A DNA stretch of 64,000 nt, taken from the NCBI GenBank assembly GCA_963844865.1, contig CAWJPY010000006.1, forward strand, positions 372,001 to 436,000, read 5' to 3'. Position numbers and translations under genes: made by a program. The stretch is from CAWJPY01 sp963844865 (lineage in GTDB: Bacteria > Acidobacteriota > Thermoanaerobaculia > Thermoanaerobaculales > Sulfomarinibacteraceae). A model generated the notes under the pieces. The model had not been told where the DNA came from and made no database searches. It saw only the letters and a list, made by a program, of their open reading frames with translations. Every line of letters starts with the position of its first letter. The first letter of the stretch is position 1. Shown here one piece after another: positions 41,734-50,095 of the stretch.

Positions 41734-42918
41734 TCAGAGCGCGGCGATGACGGCGTCGGCCATCTCGATGGTGGTGGCCGCGCCCTGGCGAACGACCTCC
41801 GGTCCGCCCCGCAGCTTGAGCATGTCGTAGCTCCGGACCTCGCCCGCAGCCACCACCGCGGCCACCGCGGCACGGATCCGCTCCGCCCGCTCCGTCTCGC
41901 CCAGCCAGTCCAGCATCATGACGGCGGCCAGGATCATGGCGATGGGGTTGACGATGGGCGGGTCCAGCTCGGCGTACTTGGGCGCCGACCCGTGGGTCGG
42001 CTCGAACACGCCCACCTCACGGCCGATGTTGGCCGAGGCCGCGAAGCCGAGGCCCCCCACCAGGCCGGCGAAGCCGTCCGAGATGATGTCGCCGAACATG
42101 TTGCCCGCCACGATCACCCCGTAGTCCTCCGGGTTCTTGGTCAACCACATCATCTGGGCGTCGATGTTGGTGTCCCAGAGCTGGATGTCGGCGTAGGCCG
42201 AGCGCACCTTGCGGGCCTCCTCCAGCATCATGCCCGAGGTCTCCCGGATCACGTTGGGCTTCTCGCACACCGTGACGCTGGCGATGCCGTGGCGGCGGGC
42301 GTAGGCGAAGGCCTCCTCGCAGATCCGACGGCAGGCTGAGCGGGTGAAGATGCGCGTGGACACCGCCAGGTCGGGTCGCGGCGTGTCCCGGAAGGCGGCG
42401 AACTTGGGGTGGCTGTCCAGGGCGCGCCACACCATCTCCGGAGGATCGGTCCACTCCACCCCCGAGTACAGGCCCTCGGTGTTCTGGCGAAAGACCACGG
42501 CCCCCACCAGGGGCTCCTCGACGCCCCCGTCCGCTCCCCTTCGGATGAAGTTGAGGGGGTTGCCGGGGAAGGTGATGCACGGCCGGATGGAGATGTCCAG
42601 GTCGAAGTGCTGGCGCAGGGCCACGATGGGGGAGTAGTAGACGAGGCCGCGGTCTCTCAGCTCGGGCCGGATCTCGGCCGCCGCCAGGTCCTTGGGCTTG
42701 GACGTGATGGCCCCGAACAGCGCCACCTTGTGCTCGGCGATGGCGTCAATGGTGGCCTCAGGCAGCGGGTTGCCCTCGGCCACCCAGTGCTCCCAGCCGA
42801 TGGCCGCCTCCACCCAGTCGGCCGCGAACCCCGCCGCCTCCAGGACCCTGATCGCCTGGGGCAAGACCACCTTGCCGATCCCGTCGCCGGGCATCACCAC
42901 CACCTTGCGTGCTGCCAT
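41734..42918 (-). CDS. NAD(P)-dependent isocitrate/isopropylmalate-family dehydrogenase
   Basis: A 394-residue decarboxylating dehydrogenase of the IDH/IPMDH fold: VVVMPGDGIGKVVLPQA near residue 5, the substrate loop VVFRQNTEGLYSGVE, VCEKPNVIRETSG, DAQMMWLTKNPEDYGVIVAG, NMFGDIISDGFAGLVGG and the cofactor region VFEPTHGSAPKY. Coupling with citrate lyase genes makes isocitrate dehydrogenase the best guess, feeding isocitrate and citrate metabolism or a reductive TCA branch, but substrate and cofactor are not proven. ATG 42918 follows GGAGGTTTCGC; the open frame extends 12 codons further up. Confidence 0.85.
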   Translation of the reverse strand: MAARKVVVMPGDGIGKVVLPQAIRVLEAAGFAADWVEAAIGWEHWVAEGNPLPEATIDAIAEHKVALFGAITSKPKDLAAAEIRPELRDRGLVYYSPIVALRQHFDLDISIRPCITFPGNPLNFIRRGADGGVEEPLVGAVVFRQNTEGLYSGVEWTDPPEMVWRALDSHPKFAAFRDTPRPDLAVSTRIFTRSACRRICEEAFAYARRHGIASVTVCEKPNVIRETSGMMLEEARKVRSAYADIQLWDTNIDAQMMWLTKNPEDYGVIVAGNMFGDIISDGFAGLVGGLGFAASANIGREVGVFEPTHGSAPKYAELDPPIVNPIAMILAAVMMLDWLGETERAERIRAAVAAVVAAGEVRSYDMLKLRGGPEVVRQGAATTIEMADAVIAAL

Positions 42919-43032
42919 CGCGAAACCTCCGCGCGTGCTGCACACCATAGCCAAGTAGGGGCCGGAACGGAAGAGGCCGACGGGAGGCGGACCGAACTGT
43001 GGCCCCTGCGGGCAGCGAGGTCGTGGACGGCG

Positions 43033-43758
43033 TCAGCGCGCCAGCAGGTTGAAGCGGAGGATGGTCCAGATCGCCGCCACCCCGTCCCGCCAGCCGATCT
43101 TCTTGCCCTCGGCGTAGGTGCGGCCGTGGTAGGCGATGGGCACCTCGTACACCCGGCAGCCCAGCCGGGCCACCTTGGCGGTGACCTCGGGCTCGATGCC
43201 GAAGCGATCAGAGACCAGGCGGATGCGCTTGATCACGTCGGCGGTGAACACCTTGTAACAGGTCTCCATGTCGGTCAGGTTGAGACCCGTGAACATGTTG
43301 GAGACCAGGGTCAGGAAGCGATTGCCAACGGAGTGCCAGAAGAGGAGGACCCGGTGCGGCCCGCCCAGGAAGCGCGAGCCGTAAACCACGTCCGCCAGGC
43401 CGTCCAGGATGGGCTGCAGGAGGACGGGGTAGTCGGAGGGGTCGTACTCCAGGTCGGCGTCCTGGACGAGATAGATGTCCCCGCTGGCGGCGGCGAAGCC
43501 GGTGCGTAGAGCCGCGCCCTTCCCCCGGTTGCGCTCGTGGCGCAGGCGGCGCGTCGTCACGGGGATGCCGTCACCGCGCTCTGAGGCGCGCCACGCGCCG
43601 AGGCGCTCCCAGGTCCCGTCCGACGAGCCGTCGTCCACCGCCACCAGCTCCAGCTCCTCGATGCCCGCGGGCAGCGGCGCCTGCACCACCCTGTCGAGGA
43701 GGGGGGCCACCGTGGACTCCTCGTTGTACACGGGAACCACCACCGACAGTGCCTTCAT
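43033..43758 (-). CDS. family 2 glycosyltransferase, DPM1/polyprenyl-phosphate type
   Basis: A 241-residue GT-A enzyme: SVVVPVYNEESTVAPLLDRV at the start, VDDGSSDGTWERL near 40, GKGAALRTGFAAASGDIYLV, and the DXD-like QDADLEYDPSDYP near residue 108. No membrane helices follow, as in the short dolichol-phosphate-mannose-synthase-like class that loads a sugar on a lipid carrier. Sugar and acceptor unknown. Lies 49 bp after the membrane phosphodiesterase-like gene, same direction. Confidence 0.87.
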   Translation of the reverse strand: MKALSVVVPVYNEESTVAPLLDRVVQAPLPAGIEELELVAVDDGSSDGTWERLGAWRASERGDGIPVTTRRLRHERNRGKGAALRTGFAAASGDIYLVQDADLEYDPSDYPVLLQPILDGLADVVYGSRFLGGPHRVLLFWHSVGNRFLTLVSNMFTGLNLTDMETCYKVFTADVIKRIRLVSDRFGIEPEVTAKVARLGCRVYEVPIAYHGRTYAEGKKIGWRDGVAAIWTILRFNLLAR

Positions 43759-43807
43759 GGTGGACCGCACTGTACCACCCCACGCCGCGCCCCATCCCGG
43801 TCCCGCA

Positions 43808-45406
43808 TCAATCCACGATCCGCAGCGGGTGGGTCGCCAGGAACTCCGGCTCCACCGCCTCCACCAGGACCCTGCCCTCCATGTACTGGGCCACCGGCAG
43901 ACCCAGCAGGTAGCAGACGGTGGGCGCCACGTCGGTCACCCGCACGGCGCCGAAGCGGGCGGCGCGGCGGACCCCGACCCCGCGCAGCAGGAGCAGGCCG
44001 TCGGGAGATCCCTCCGCGGACATGCGCCACGTGCCCCCGATCCCGAGCAACCTCCGCAGGCGCTCCCAGGAGCCCGGGGGTTGGAGCCCGTAGGGGGAGA
44101 CCACGACCACCAGGGTGTCGGGCGCCACCGCCGACAGGAGGCGCTCGAGGTGCACGTCCAGAAGCTCCAGCACCAGGCTCAACACCTCGCGCTCGCGGGT
44201 GTGCATGGGTTTCAGGGGCTCCAGCTCCCGCCGCGCCACCCCCAGGCCCTGGAGGTGGATCCACACGTCCCGGTCACCTGCGGCGAGGGCGGCGCGGGCC
44301 GCGTCCACCCGGGCCTGGTCGGAGAGCACCGCCCGCCACACCTCGGGTCGCTGCGCGGAGAAGGGCGCCAGGGCGCGGGTCAGGGAGACCCGGATGGCGG
44401 GCTCCATGGCCGCCGGCCCGTCCTCTCGGGGCACCCGCTCCAGGGTGACGTCGTCCCCCCAGATGCCCGGCCAGCCGTACACGGCGGTCTCCACCCCGGA
44501 CACGCGCAGCCGCTCCCACAGGGGTGGGACCGAGGCGGGAGGCGGGACCACCCGCTCGGCCAGACCCCAGGGCAGGATGAGGCGCGAGCCCTGGGGCGTC
44601 CATGGCAGCAGCCGCAGCGTCTGCCCGCCCAGCCAGGGCAGCCGCCACCCCCAGTGAGACTTCACGCCGTGGCGGCCGGGGAGGGTGCCGGTGGCGAGCG
44701 ACGTCCACAGGGAGCGTCCCAGGAAGGGACGGTAGGGCGACAGGGGTGCCCACGCACCACCCTCCTCGAGCTCGGACAGGGTCCGATACCTGCCGTCGCC
44801 CACCCAGCTCAGGAGCACCCTGGAGTCGAAGCCTTCGAGCCCGATCACCAGCAACGGGCGCGCCGGCTGACCGAGGGGCCGTGCCACCACGTCGAGGGGG
44901 GTCAGGGGCGGGGTGGGCTGCCAGATGAGACGCACCAGGGGCGCGACGAAGAGAAGGGCCGCGAAGGTGACCCTGGCCGCCTTTCCCCCGCCCAGGCGGG
45001 TCACCAGGCTGCCCCCCACCAGCGCCAGGAGCGCGGCGATCAGCCAGGCGACGGCGTCCTGTCCCAGGATACGGTGCCCGGAGGGTGGCAGATACTCGGG
45101 GTGGAGGGCGGCGTTGACCCGGCTCATCACCGCCGCCACAACGTATACCAGTGCGAAGAGCTGGGGTGCCGGCCACCACCGTTCCGCCCGGCGCAGGCGT
45201 CCCACCACCGCCAGCAGGGCCAGGAGGGGCACCCCGGCGAGCAAAGCCCCCCAGGTGGCAAACGCCGGCACGCCCTCGAGCACCGCGCCCGGTCCCTGGA
45301 GGATCTCCGGGTTGAGGCGGAGGACCAGCACCTCGGCGAGCACGCCGGCGGTGGCGCCGGCCACCACCCCGTGGACCCACCCACGCACACCGAAGAGGAC
45401 GCTCAT
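43808..45406 (-). CDS. membrane alkaline-phosphatase-superfamily protein
   Basis: A 532-residue protein with about four N-terminal hydrophobic segments (residues 8-160: ATAGVLAEVLVL, FATWGALLAGVPLLALLAVV, LFALVYVVAAVM, AWLIAALLALVGGSLV). A type I phosphodiesterase-like domain follows: PLLVIGLEGFDSRVLLSW, RSLWTSLATGTLPGRHGVKS with a Thr/Ser as possible nucleophile, and LVVVVSPYGLQPPGSW where a DHG metal motif would be expected. Loss of the DHG motif makes catalysis doubtful. Adjacent to a GT2 gene, so an envelope role is a guess. Confidence 0.65.
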   Translation of the reverse strand: MSVLFGVRGWVHGVVAGATAGVLAEVLVLRLNPEILQGPGAVLEGVPAFATWGALLAGVPLLALLAVVGRLRRAERWWPAPQLFALVYVVAAVMSRVNAALHPEYLPPSGHRILGQDAVAWLIAALLALVGGSLVTRLGGGKAARVTFAALLFVAPLVRLIWQPTPPLTPLDVVARPLGQPARPLLVIGLEGFDSRVLLSWVGDGRYRTLSELEEGGAWAPLSPYRPFLGRSLWTSLATGTLPGRHGVKSHWGWRLPWLGGQTLRLLPWTPQGSRLILPWGLAERVVPPPASVPPLWERLRVSGVETAVYGWPGIWGDDVTLERVPREDGPAAMEPAIRVSLTRALAPFSAQRPEVWRAVLSDQARVDAARAALAAGDRDVWIHLQGLGVARRELEPLKPMHTREREVLSLVLELLDVHLERLLSAVAPDTLVVVVSPYGLQPPGSWERLRRLLGIGGTWRMSAEGSPDGLLLLRGVGVRRAARFGAVRVTDVAPTVCYLLGLPVAQYMEGRVLVEAVEPEFLATHPLRIVD

Positions 45407-45479
45407 CGCCCCATCCTACCGCCACCGTACCGCACTGCGGGCTGCTGGGAGCAAGCTGACAGGCGAGCGCCTTGGATTA

Positions 45480-45575
45480 ACCAGAGCGGATGCCAGGCAC
45501 CGTCGAAGACGGTTCGCAAGCCATTTCGCATCATGTTCAGCAGTGCCGCACCCTCTCTGGTGCTCCCGCAAAGCG
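45480..45575. repeat. complete REP-like element before pyrF
   Basis: CCAGAGCGGATGCCAGGCACCGTCGAAGACGG on the left (given as positions 45481-45512) and the decayed right palindrome AGTGCCGCACCC with CTCTCTGGTGCTCCCG. Same plan as 12090 and 20865. Confidence 0.75.
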
Positions 45576-45600
45576 GATCTGGAGTCGGGATCGCGTACAC

Positions 45601-46341
45601 TTGCCGAGGCCTGATGATGGTCAGCTCCTCCCCCCCCGCGCCGCGCTCTGCGTGGCCCTCGACGGCTCGGACCGGGACTGGATCCTGGAGGCGGCCAGGC
45701 TGCTCGCCCCCGAGGTGGGTTGGTTCAAGCTCGGGCTGGAGGCCTTCAGCGCCCACGGCCCCCGTCTCGTGGACGAGGTCGGCCGGCACGGCCTGCCCGT
45801 GTTCCTGGATCTGAAGCTGCACGACATCCCGGCCACCGTGCGCCGGGCCATGGCCAACTGTGCGGCTCTGGGTGTGAGCATGGTGACCGTTCACGCGGCG
45901 GGGGGCCGCGCCATGCTGGAGGCGGCCAGGGAAGGCGCCGGGGCCGGGCCCGGCCCCGGCCCTCGGGTGGTCGCCGTCACCGTGCTCACCAGCCTGGACG
46001 CCGCAGCCCTGGGCGAGCTGGGCCTGGACCCGCGTCCCGAGGAGCTCGTCCTCCGATGGGCCTGCCTGGCGGAGCGCTGCGGGCTCGGCGGAGTGGTGGC
46101 CTCGGCCAGGGAGGCCCCGGGGGTGCGGGCCGCCTGCGGCCGTGACTTCCTCATCGTGACCCCGGGCATCAGGCCGCGAGGGCACGGTGCCGACGACCAG
46201 AGCCGGACGGTCAGCCCGGGGGACGCCATGGCCGCAGGCGCCGACATCCTGGTCGTGGGTCGGCCCATCACCCGGGCCGCCTCGCCGGTGGCCGCCGCCC
46301 GCAGGATCGTGGCCGAGATGGCGGCCGCCCTCAGGGGCTGA
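45601..46341 (+). CDS. pyrF: orotidine-5'-phosphate decarboxylase
   Basis: Decarboxylates OMP to UMP. The TIM barrel shows LCVALDGSDRD, FKLGLEAFSAHGP, the catalytic LDLKLHDIPATVRRA (Lys-Asp pair), VTVHAAGGRAML, VVASAREA and VTPGIRPRGHGADDQSR. The start is unresolved: no in-frame ATG occurs downstream of the REP element. TTG 45601 or GTG 45652 would serve, while ATGATG at 45613-45618 is out of frame by one base with a run of eight C between it and the conserved core, suggesting a homopolymer miscall. I use 45601 as the outer limit. Confidence 0.88.
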   Translation: MPRPDDGQLLPPRAALCVALDGSDRDWILEAARLLAPEVGWFKLGLEAFSAHGPRLVDEVGRHGLPVFLDLKLHDIPATVRRAMANCAALGVSMVTVHAAGGRAMLEAAREGAGAGPGPGPRVVAVTVLTSLDAAALGELGLDPRPEELVLRWACLAERCGLGGVVASAREAPGVRAACGRDFLIVTPGIRPRGHGADDQSRTVSPGDAMAAGADILVVGRPITRAASPVAAARRIVAEMAAALRG

Positions 46342-46464
46342 CGCTTCCTCTCCTCCCCGTGCCCGCGTCCGCGCCCCCGTCCGTATCCGTACCCGCGCCC
46401 GTGCTCCGAGGCAGTGGCGGCGATCAGCGACGTGGCCATCTCCGCATCATTCCTCTGCAAACGT

Positions 46465-46527
46465 AGCCACCGGCTTGCGGGAGGGAACGCGAACGACCCG
46501 GAGGTCACACGCTCGACGCGGTCGCCA
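46465..46527 (+). pseudogene. 5' remnant of a four-helix-bundle element (copy E)
   Basis: GCCACCGGCTTG, then GCGAACGACCCGGAGGTCACACGCTCGACGCGG, matching the right inverted-repeat arm, ribosome-binding site and first codons of copy A (5495-5555), but with the start ATG altered and no downstream gene. Confidence 0.65.
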
Positions 46528-46595
46528 ACAGGACCTGATCGCTGATCGCCGTCCACGGATGACGGATCGCGGCCACGGCCCGCTAGCCCGGTCGC

Positions 46596-46647
46596 CGGTG
46601 ACTGCCCCTGGTCGCTGCGGCGGACGCTGTCCGATGCCGCCGACTGC
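46596..46647. repeat. degenerate 13-bp-period array
   Basis: Four units at a 13-bp pitch: CGGTGACTGCCCC, TGGTCGCTGCGGC, GGACGCTGTCCGA, TGCCGCCGACTGC. Confidence 0.55.
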
Positions 46648-46726
46648 CGGGGGTGTCCCCGCTCTCGAGCTCTTTCAGCGACGTGGTGGCTGAGCGGCGG
46701 GCACGACGCGCGGCTGCGCCGCGACG

Positions 46727-47095
46727 TCAGAACAGCGGACGGTCCTCCTCGTGCTTCTTGTGCCACACGTAGGTATAGCCGGGGAAGGAGATGGGCAGGT
46801 TGTAGGTGACGCGGATCTTGAACCGCGCCGGGGTGCGGTTGATCCAGATCGACTTGCTGTTGATGGGGATGTCGAGCTCGTCCGCTTTCTCCAGGATCGT
46901 CTTGCGGATGCGCCGGTCGGTGTAATCGATCCGGTTGGCTCGGTCGGCCTGGGCCTTCACCACTCGATCGAGCTCGCCCACGCGGACCATGACCGGCACC
47001 GTCTTGATGGCGACCAAGGCCACCACCACCGCGAACACGAACCCGATCAGGCAGCCGACTGGGACGTCTCCCCGCTGCGCGCGCCATGACCTCAT
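46727..47095 (-). CDS. small membrane-anchored protein, unknown function
   Basis: A 122-residue protein with one N-terminal membrane helix (residues 13-33, CLIGFVFAVVVALVAIKTVP) followed by a soluble roughly 85-residue domain with a charged helix (DYTDRRIRKTILEKADEL) and strands (FKIRVTYNLPISFPGYTYVW). The topology and its place just after lepB recall the DUF4845 proteins found beside lepB in Proteobacteria, but I cannot confirm the family. ATG 47095 lies close after GAGGCGTGGTC; the longer frame upstream is lepB shadow. Confidence 0.65.
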   Translation of the reverse strand: MRSWRAQRGDVPVGCLIGFVFAVVVALVAIKTVPVMVRVGELDRVVKAQADRANRIDYTDRRIRKTILEKADELDIPINSKSIWINRTPARFKIRVTYNLPISFPGYTYVWHKKHEEDRPLF

Positions 47096-47190
47096 AGACC
47101 ACGCCTCCTCGCCACGCGTACTCCCATGGTACAACAGGAGACCCCCGACCCGGGGTCCGGCGCCCACAGGATGGAGCCCGATGGGCGGTC

Positions 47191-47868
47191 CTACCTGATG
47201 AGGTGGAACATGCGGTGCCAGCGGGTCTTGGTGAAGAAGTGCAGGAAGACCCCGGCGAGCTGGCGGATGCGGTTCAGCACGCCGTGCCACTGCCAATCGC
47301 TGCGACTGGCCTCGTAGGACCAGTAGATGATCACCGCCCGCCCCTTTACGTAGCTCAGGGGCACGGGTCCCCAGAATCGGGAGTCGAGGGAGTTGTCGCG
47401 GTTGTCTCCGAGACAGAAGATGGTGCCCTCGGGTACGACCACCGGTCCGAAGTTGTCGCCGGGCAGGCCCACGGTGCGACCGGACTGGTCGCCCTTGAAG
47501 ACCGCGTACGGCTCCTCCTTGAGCTCGCCGTTCAGGTAGAGGCGCTTGTCCCGGATCTCCACCGTGTCGCCGCCCAGCGCGATGCAGCGCTTGATGAAGT
47601 CGCGTCGCGGCTGGATCGGGTACTTGAAGACCACGACGTCCCCGCGACGGGGGGCCCGGTACGGCATCAGGTGATCGAAGACGCTCGAGCCGTGGGGGGC
47701 GTAGATGAGCTTGTTGACCACCAGGTGGTCGCCGATCAGGAGGTTGTCCATCATGGAGCCGGAGGGGATCTTGAAGTTCTCGAAGACGAAGGTGCGCACG
47801 AACAGCGCGAGGATGAAGGCGACCAGGATCGCCTCGTAGTACTCCCTCAGGACGGACTTGCTCCGCAT
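47191..47868 (-). CDS. lepB: signal peptidase I
   Basis: Membrane serine protease that removes Sec/Tat signal peptides. The 225-residue protein has one N-terminal helix (AILVAFILALFVRTFVF), catalytic Ser38 in IPSGSMM and Lys93 in FIKRCIALGGD, plus box E GDNRDNSLDSRFWG. The position after SGSM reads MDNLL rather than the usual PTL. The C-terminus ends in a hydrophobic/basic segment. ATG 47868 fits the family start. 13 bp downstream of tsaD. Confidence 0.95.
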   Translation of the reverse strand: MRSKSVLREYYEAILVAFILALFVRTFVFENFKIPSGSMMDNLLIGDHLVVNKLIYAPHGSSVFDHLMPYRAPRRGDVVVFKYPIQPRRDFIKRCIALGGDTVEIRDKRLYLNGELKEEPYAVFKGDQSGRTVGLPGDNFGPVVVPEGTIFCLGDNRDNSLDSRFWGPVPLSYVKGRAVIIYWSYEASRSDWQWHGVLNRIRQLAGVFLHFFTKTRWHRMFHLIR

Positions 47869-47881
47869 CACGATGGCGATG

Positions 47882-48964
47882 CTACTCGAACCCGCGGGCG
47901 GTGGAAAGCCCCCGCATGCCCGGCGGTTGCCAGGGCCGGCGCGGATGGGCGTCGATGTCGCGAGGATCGGCGACATCCCCCCGTGCATGGGCGAGCTGGC
48001 CGGCACGGGCGATCATGGCCGCGTTGTCGGTGGTGAGGGCCGGCGGCGGCAGCAACGCCTCGACCCCGGCTCCGGCGGCGCGTTCACCGAGCCTCCGCCG
48101 CAGCTCGCTGTTGGCCGCCACGCCCCCGGCAGCGGTGATGAGCTGGGGTCGGTGGCGCTCCACGAGCTCGCCCATGGGTGCCAGGAGCAGGTCCACGATG
48201 GCCGCCTCGAGGGCCGCGGCGACGTCCGCCACCTCCGGGGAGAGGTCGTCGGCCGAACCGGCGCCGGCCAGCTGGTGCTCCCGGATCCACCTCGCCGCCG
48301 CCGACTTGAGCCCCGAAAAAGACAGGTCGAGGCTCCCGCGGACCCGCGGCCGCGGCAGCGGCACCGCCTCCGGGTCGCCCAGGCGGGCGAGACGGTCGAT
48401 CTCCGGGCCACCGGGGTAGGGCAGGCCCAACACCTGGGCCACCTTGTCGAAACACTCCCCGGCCGCGTCGTCCCGGGTGCGACAGAGGCGCCGGGACCGG
48501 CCTGCCTCGAGGAGGTACCAGGCGGAGTGGCCGCCCGAGGCCACCAGGGCCAGGACCCGCTCCGGCACGGGCCGGGCGGGCCGACCCTCGAGGTTGAGGA
48601 AGGGCGACGCCAGATGGCCGTCCAGGTGGTCCACCGCCACCAGGGGAAGCCCGCGCGCCCACGCGAAGGCGGCGGCGAACCGCACCCCCACGAGGAGGGC
48701 GCCGATGAGCCCGGGGCCTCGGGTCACCGCCACGATCTCGGGCGGGCGCCCCCCCTCCTCGAGGGCCCGTCCCACGAGCCAGGGCAGCGCCCGCAAGTGC
48801 TCACGGGAGGCGAGCTCGGGCACGACGCCGCCGTAGGGGGCGTGGGCCGCCGCCTGGCTGGCCAGGAGGTTGAGCTCCACCCTGCCGTCGCCGTCCACGA
48901 GGGCGACGGCGGTCTCGTCGCACGAGGTTTCGATCCCCAGAGCTCTGCCGACGGTACCGCTCAC
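47882..48964 (-). CDS. tsaD: tRNA N6-adenosine threonylcarbamoyltransferase
   Basis: Catalytic subunit of the t6A37 tRNA modification complex (with TsaB/TsaE and TsaC). The 360-residue ASKHA-fold protein opens LGIETSCDETAVALV, has the metal-binding AVDHLDGHLASPFL (two His), VASGGHSAWYLLE, and the end AAGGVAANSELRRRL. Start ATG preserved as annotated. Upstream partner of lepB. Confidence 0.96.
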   Translation of the reverse strand: MSGTVGRALGIETSCDETAVALVDGDGRVELNLLASQAAAHAPYGGVVPELASREHLRALPWLVGRALEEGGRPPEIVAVTRGPGLIGALLVGVRFAAAFAWARGLPLVAVDHLDGHLASPFLNLEGRPARPVPERVLALVASGGHSAWYLLEAGRSRRLCRTRDDAAGECFDKVAQVLGLPYPGGPEIDRLARLGDPEAVPLPRPRVRGSLDLSFSGLKSAAARWIREHQLAGAGSADDLSPEVADVAAALEAAIVDLLLAPMGELVERHRPQLITAAGGVAANSELRRRLGERAAGAGVEALLPPPALTTDNAAMIARAGQLAHARGDVADPRDIDAHPRRPWQPPGMRGLSTARGFE

Positions 48965-48987
48965 CGGATGAGCCGAACGTCCCTCGC

Positions 48988-50010
48988 TCAGCGAATGTCC
49001 GCCCGCACCGGGACCGTCAGCTCGGGGTACTCCGGATCCGTCGTGTGCAGGACCAGGGTCGTGTCGTGCACACCCGGCTCAGCGTCCGGCTTGATGGTCA
49101 CCGTCACCTGGAAGCGCCGACCTTCCTCGATGGTGAGGAGCTCGGTGGAGAACGCCGGGTCCCCGATCTCGGCCGCACTCACCTCGGTAGTGCCCTCGGT
49201 GCGATTGTTGACCACGATGACGCTGCGGCCCGGCTTCGTCTTGGCGTCCACGGTCCCGAACTGAATCTGCGGCGGGGTCACGTGGATGAGATCGCGCACC
49301 ACCCCATAGACCTTGATGGCCACGTTGGGCGCCTTGGGATGGTTGGTGTGCACCACAAGCTCGGCGTTCACCGGTCCCACCGGGGCGTCTTCGGCCAGGG
49401 TGAGCACCACCTCGTACTGCTCGTCCGGCTTGCCGCTGACGCGCTCGGAGGCCGCCGCGGGACGCACGGTCGTCTCGAGGTAGGGAACGTTGCTGTCCAC
49501 GCCGGTGACCTTGAAGCCCGGATCGTCCTCGCTCGCCACCACGGTGACCTTCTGGGACATGGCCTCGTGCTTGACGGCGTTGAACCGCATCAGGGGCCGG
49601 GGCAGCACCTCGACGTAGGGCTTGACGTCGGCCTTGATGACCACCGTCATGGTGGGATCCTGGGGGTCGTTGGTCATGATGAGGATGGACTTGGACACAG
49701 GTCCCGAGTAGTCGGTGGTGTCCAGCTTGGCCCTGATCCAGCCCTCGCCCCCGGCGGGAATCTCGCGATCGAAGTCGGCGACCGTGCACCCGCAGGTGGG
49801 CCGGACAGCCTTCACCTGGATGGGCTCGGTGCCCTCGTTGACGAGCTTGAAGTTGGCCTCCACCACCTCGCCCTGGGCGACCGTTCCCTTGTCCAGGATC
49901 TTCTCCGGCACCACCAGCTTGGGGCCCGTGGTGACCGGCTGCTGCGCTACCACCGTCGCCGCCGTCAGCAAGACCGCACCGGCGACGAGCATCCATCCTC
50001 TGGTGTTCAT
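48988..50010 (-). CDS. secreted DUF1573 protein
   Basis: A 340-residue exported protein: signal peptide 1-22 (WMLVAGAVLLTAATVVAQ), then three immunoglobulin-like beta repeats. The first carries the DUF1573 hallmark NEGTEPIQVKAVRPTCGCTV (CGC near residue 72) and NDPQDPTMTVVIKADVKPYV. DUF1573 proteins are abundant in Bacteroidetes, Planctomycetes and Acidobacteria; function unknown. ATG 50010 (MNTRGWMLV) follows GGAGGAGTGC. It diverges from mpl. Confidence 0.88.
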   Translation of the reverse strand: MNTRGWMLVAGAVLLTAATVVAQQPVTTGPKLVVPEKILDKGTVAQGEVVEANFKLVNEGTEPIQVKAVRPTCGCTVADFDREIPAGGEGWIRAKLDTTDYSGPVSKSILIMTNDPQDPTMTVVIKADVKPYVEVLPRPLMRFNAVKHEAMSQKVTVVASEDDPGFKVTGVDSNVPYLETTVRPAAASERVSGKPDEQYEVVLTLAEDAPVGPVNAELVVHTNHPKAPNVAIKVYGVVRDLIHVTPPQIQFGTVDAKTKPGRSVIVVNNRTEGTTEVSAAEIGDPAFSTELLTIEEGRRFQVTVTIKPDAEPGVHDTTLVLHTTDPEYPELTVPVRADIR

Positions 50011-50095
50011 GCACTCCTCCTTGTGATCCATCACGCGACCAGCGACAATCTTAGGGTCCGCGGGCAAGGGGGAACAACCCCCGAGGAGCGGCCTT

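Larger units (their letters stand above)
46342..46726. other. repeat-filled gap after pyrF
   Basis: Contains a 6-bp-period tract (CCGCGTCCGCGCCCCCGTCC, about 46358-46401), a piece of the four-helix-bundle element (46465-46527) and a degenerate 13-bp array (46596-46647). No gene. Confidence 0.7.

Noticed and set aside
38869..42339. 1156-residue plus-strand frame over the citrate lyase genes
   Set aside because: Low-complexity His/Gly/Arg composition, typical antisense shadow of high-GC genes; citF, citDE and the dehydrogenase are on the minus strand.
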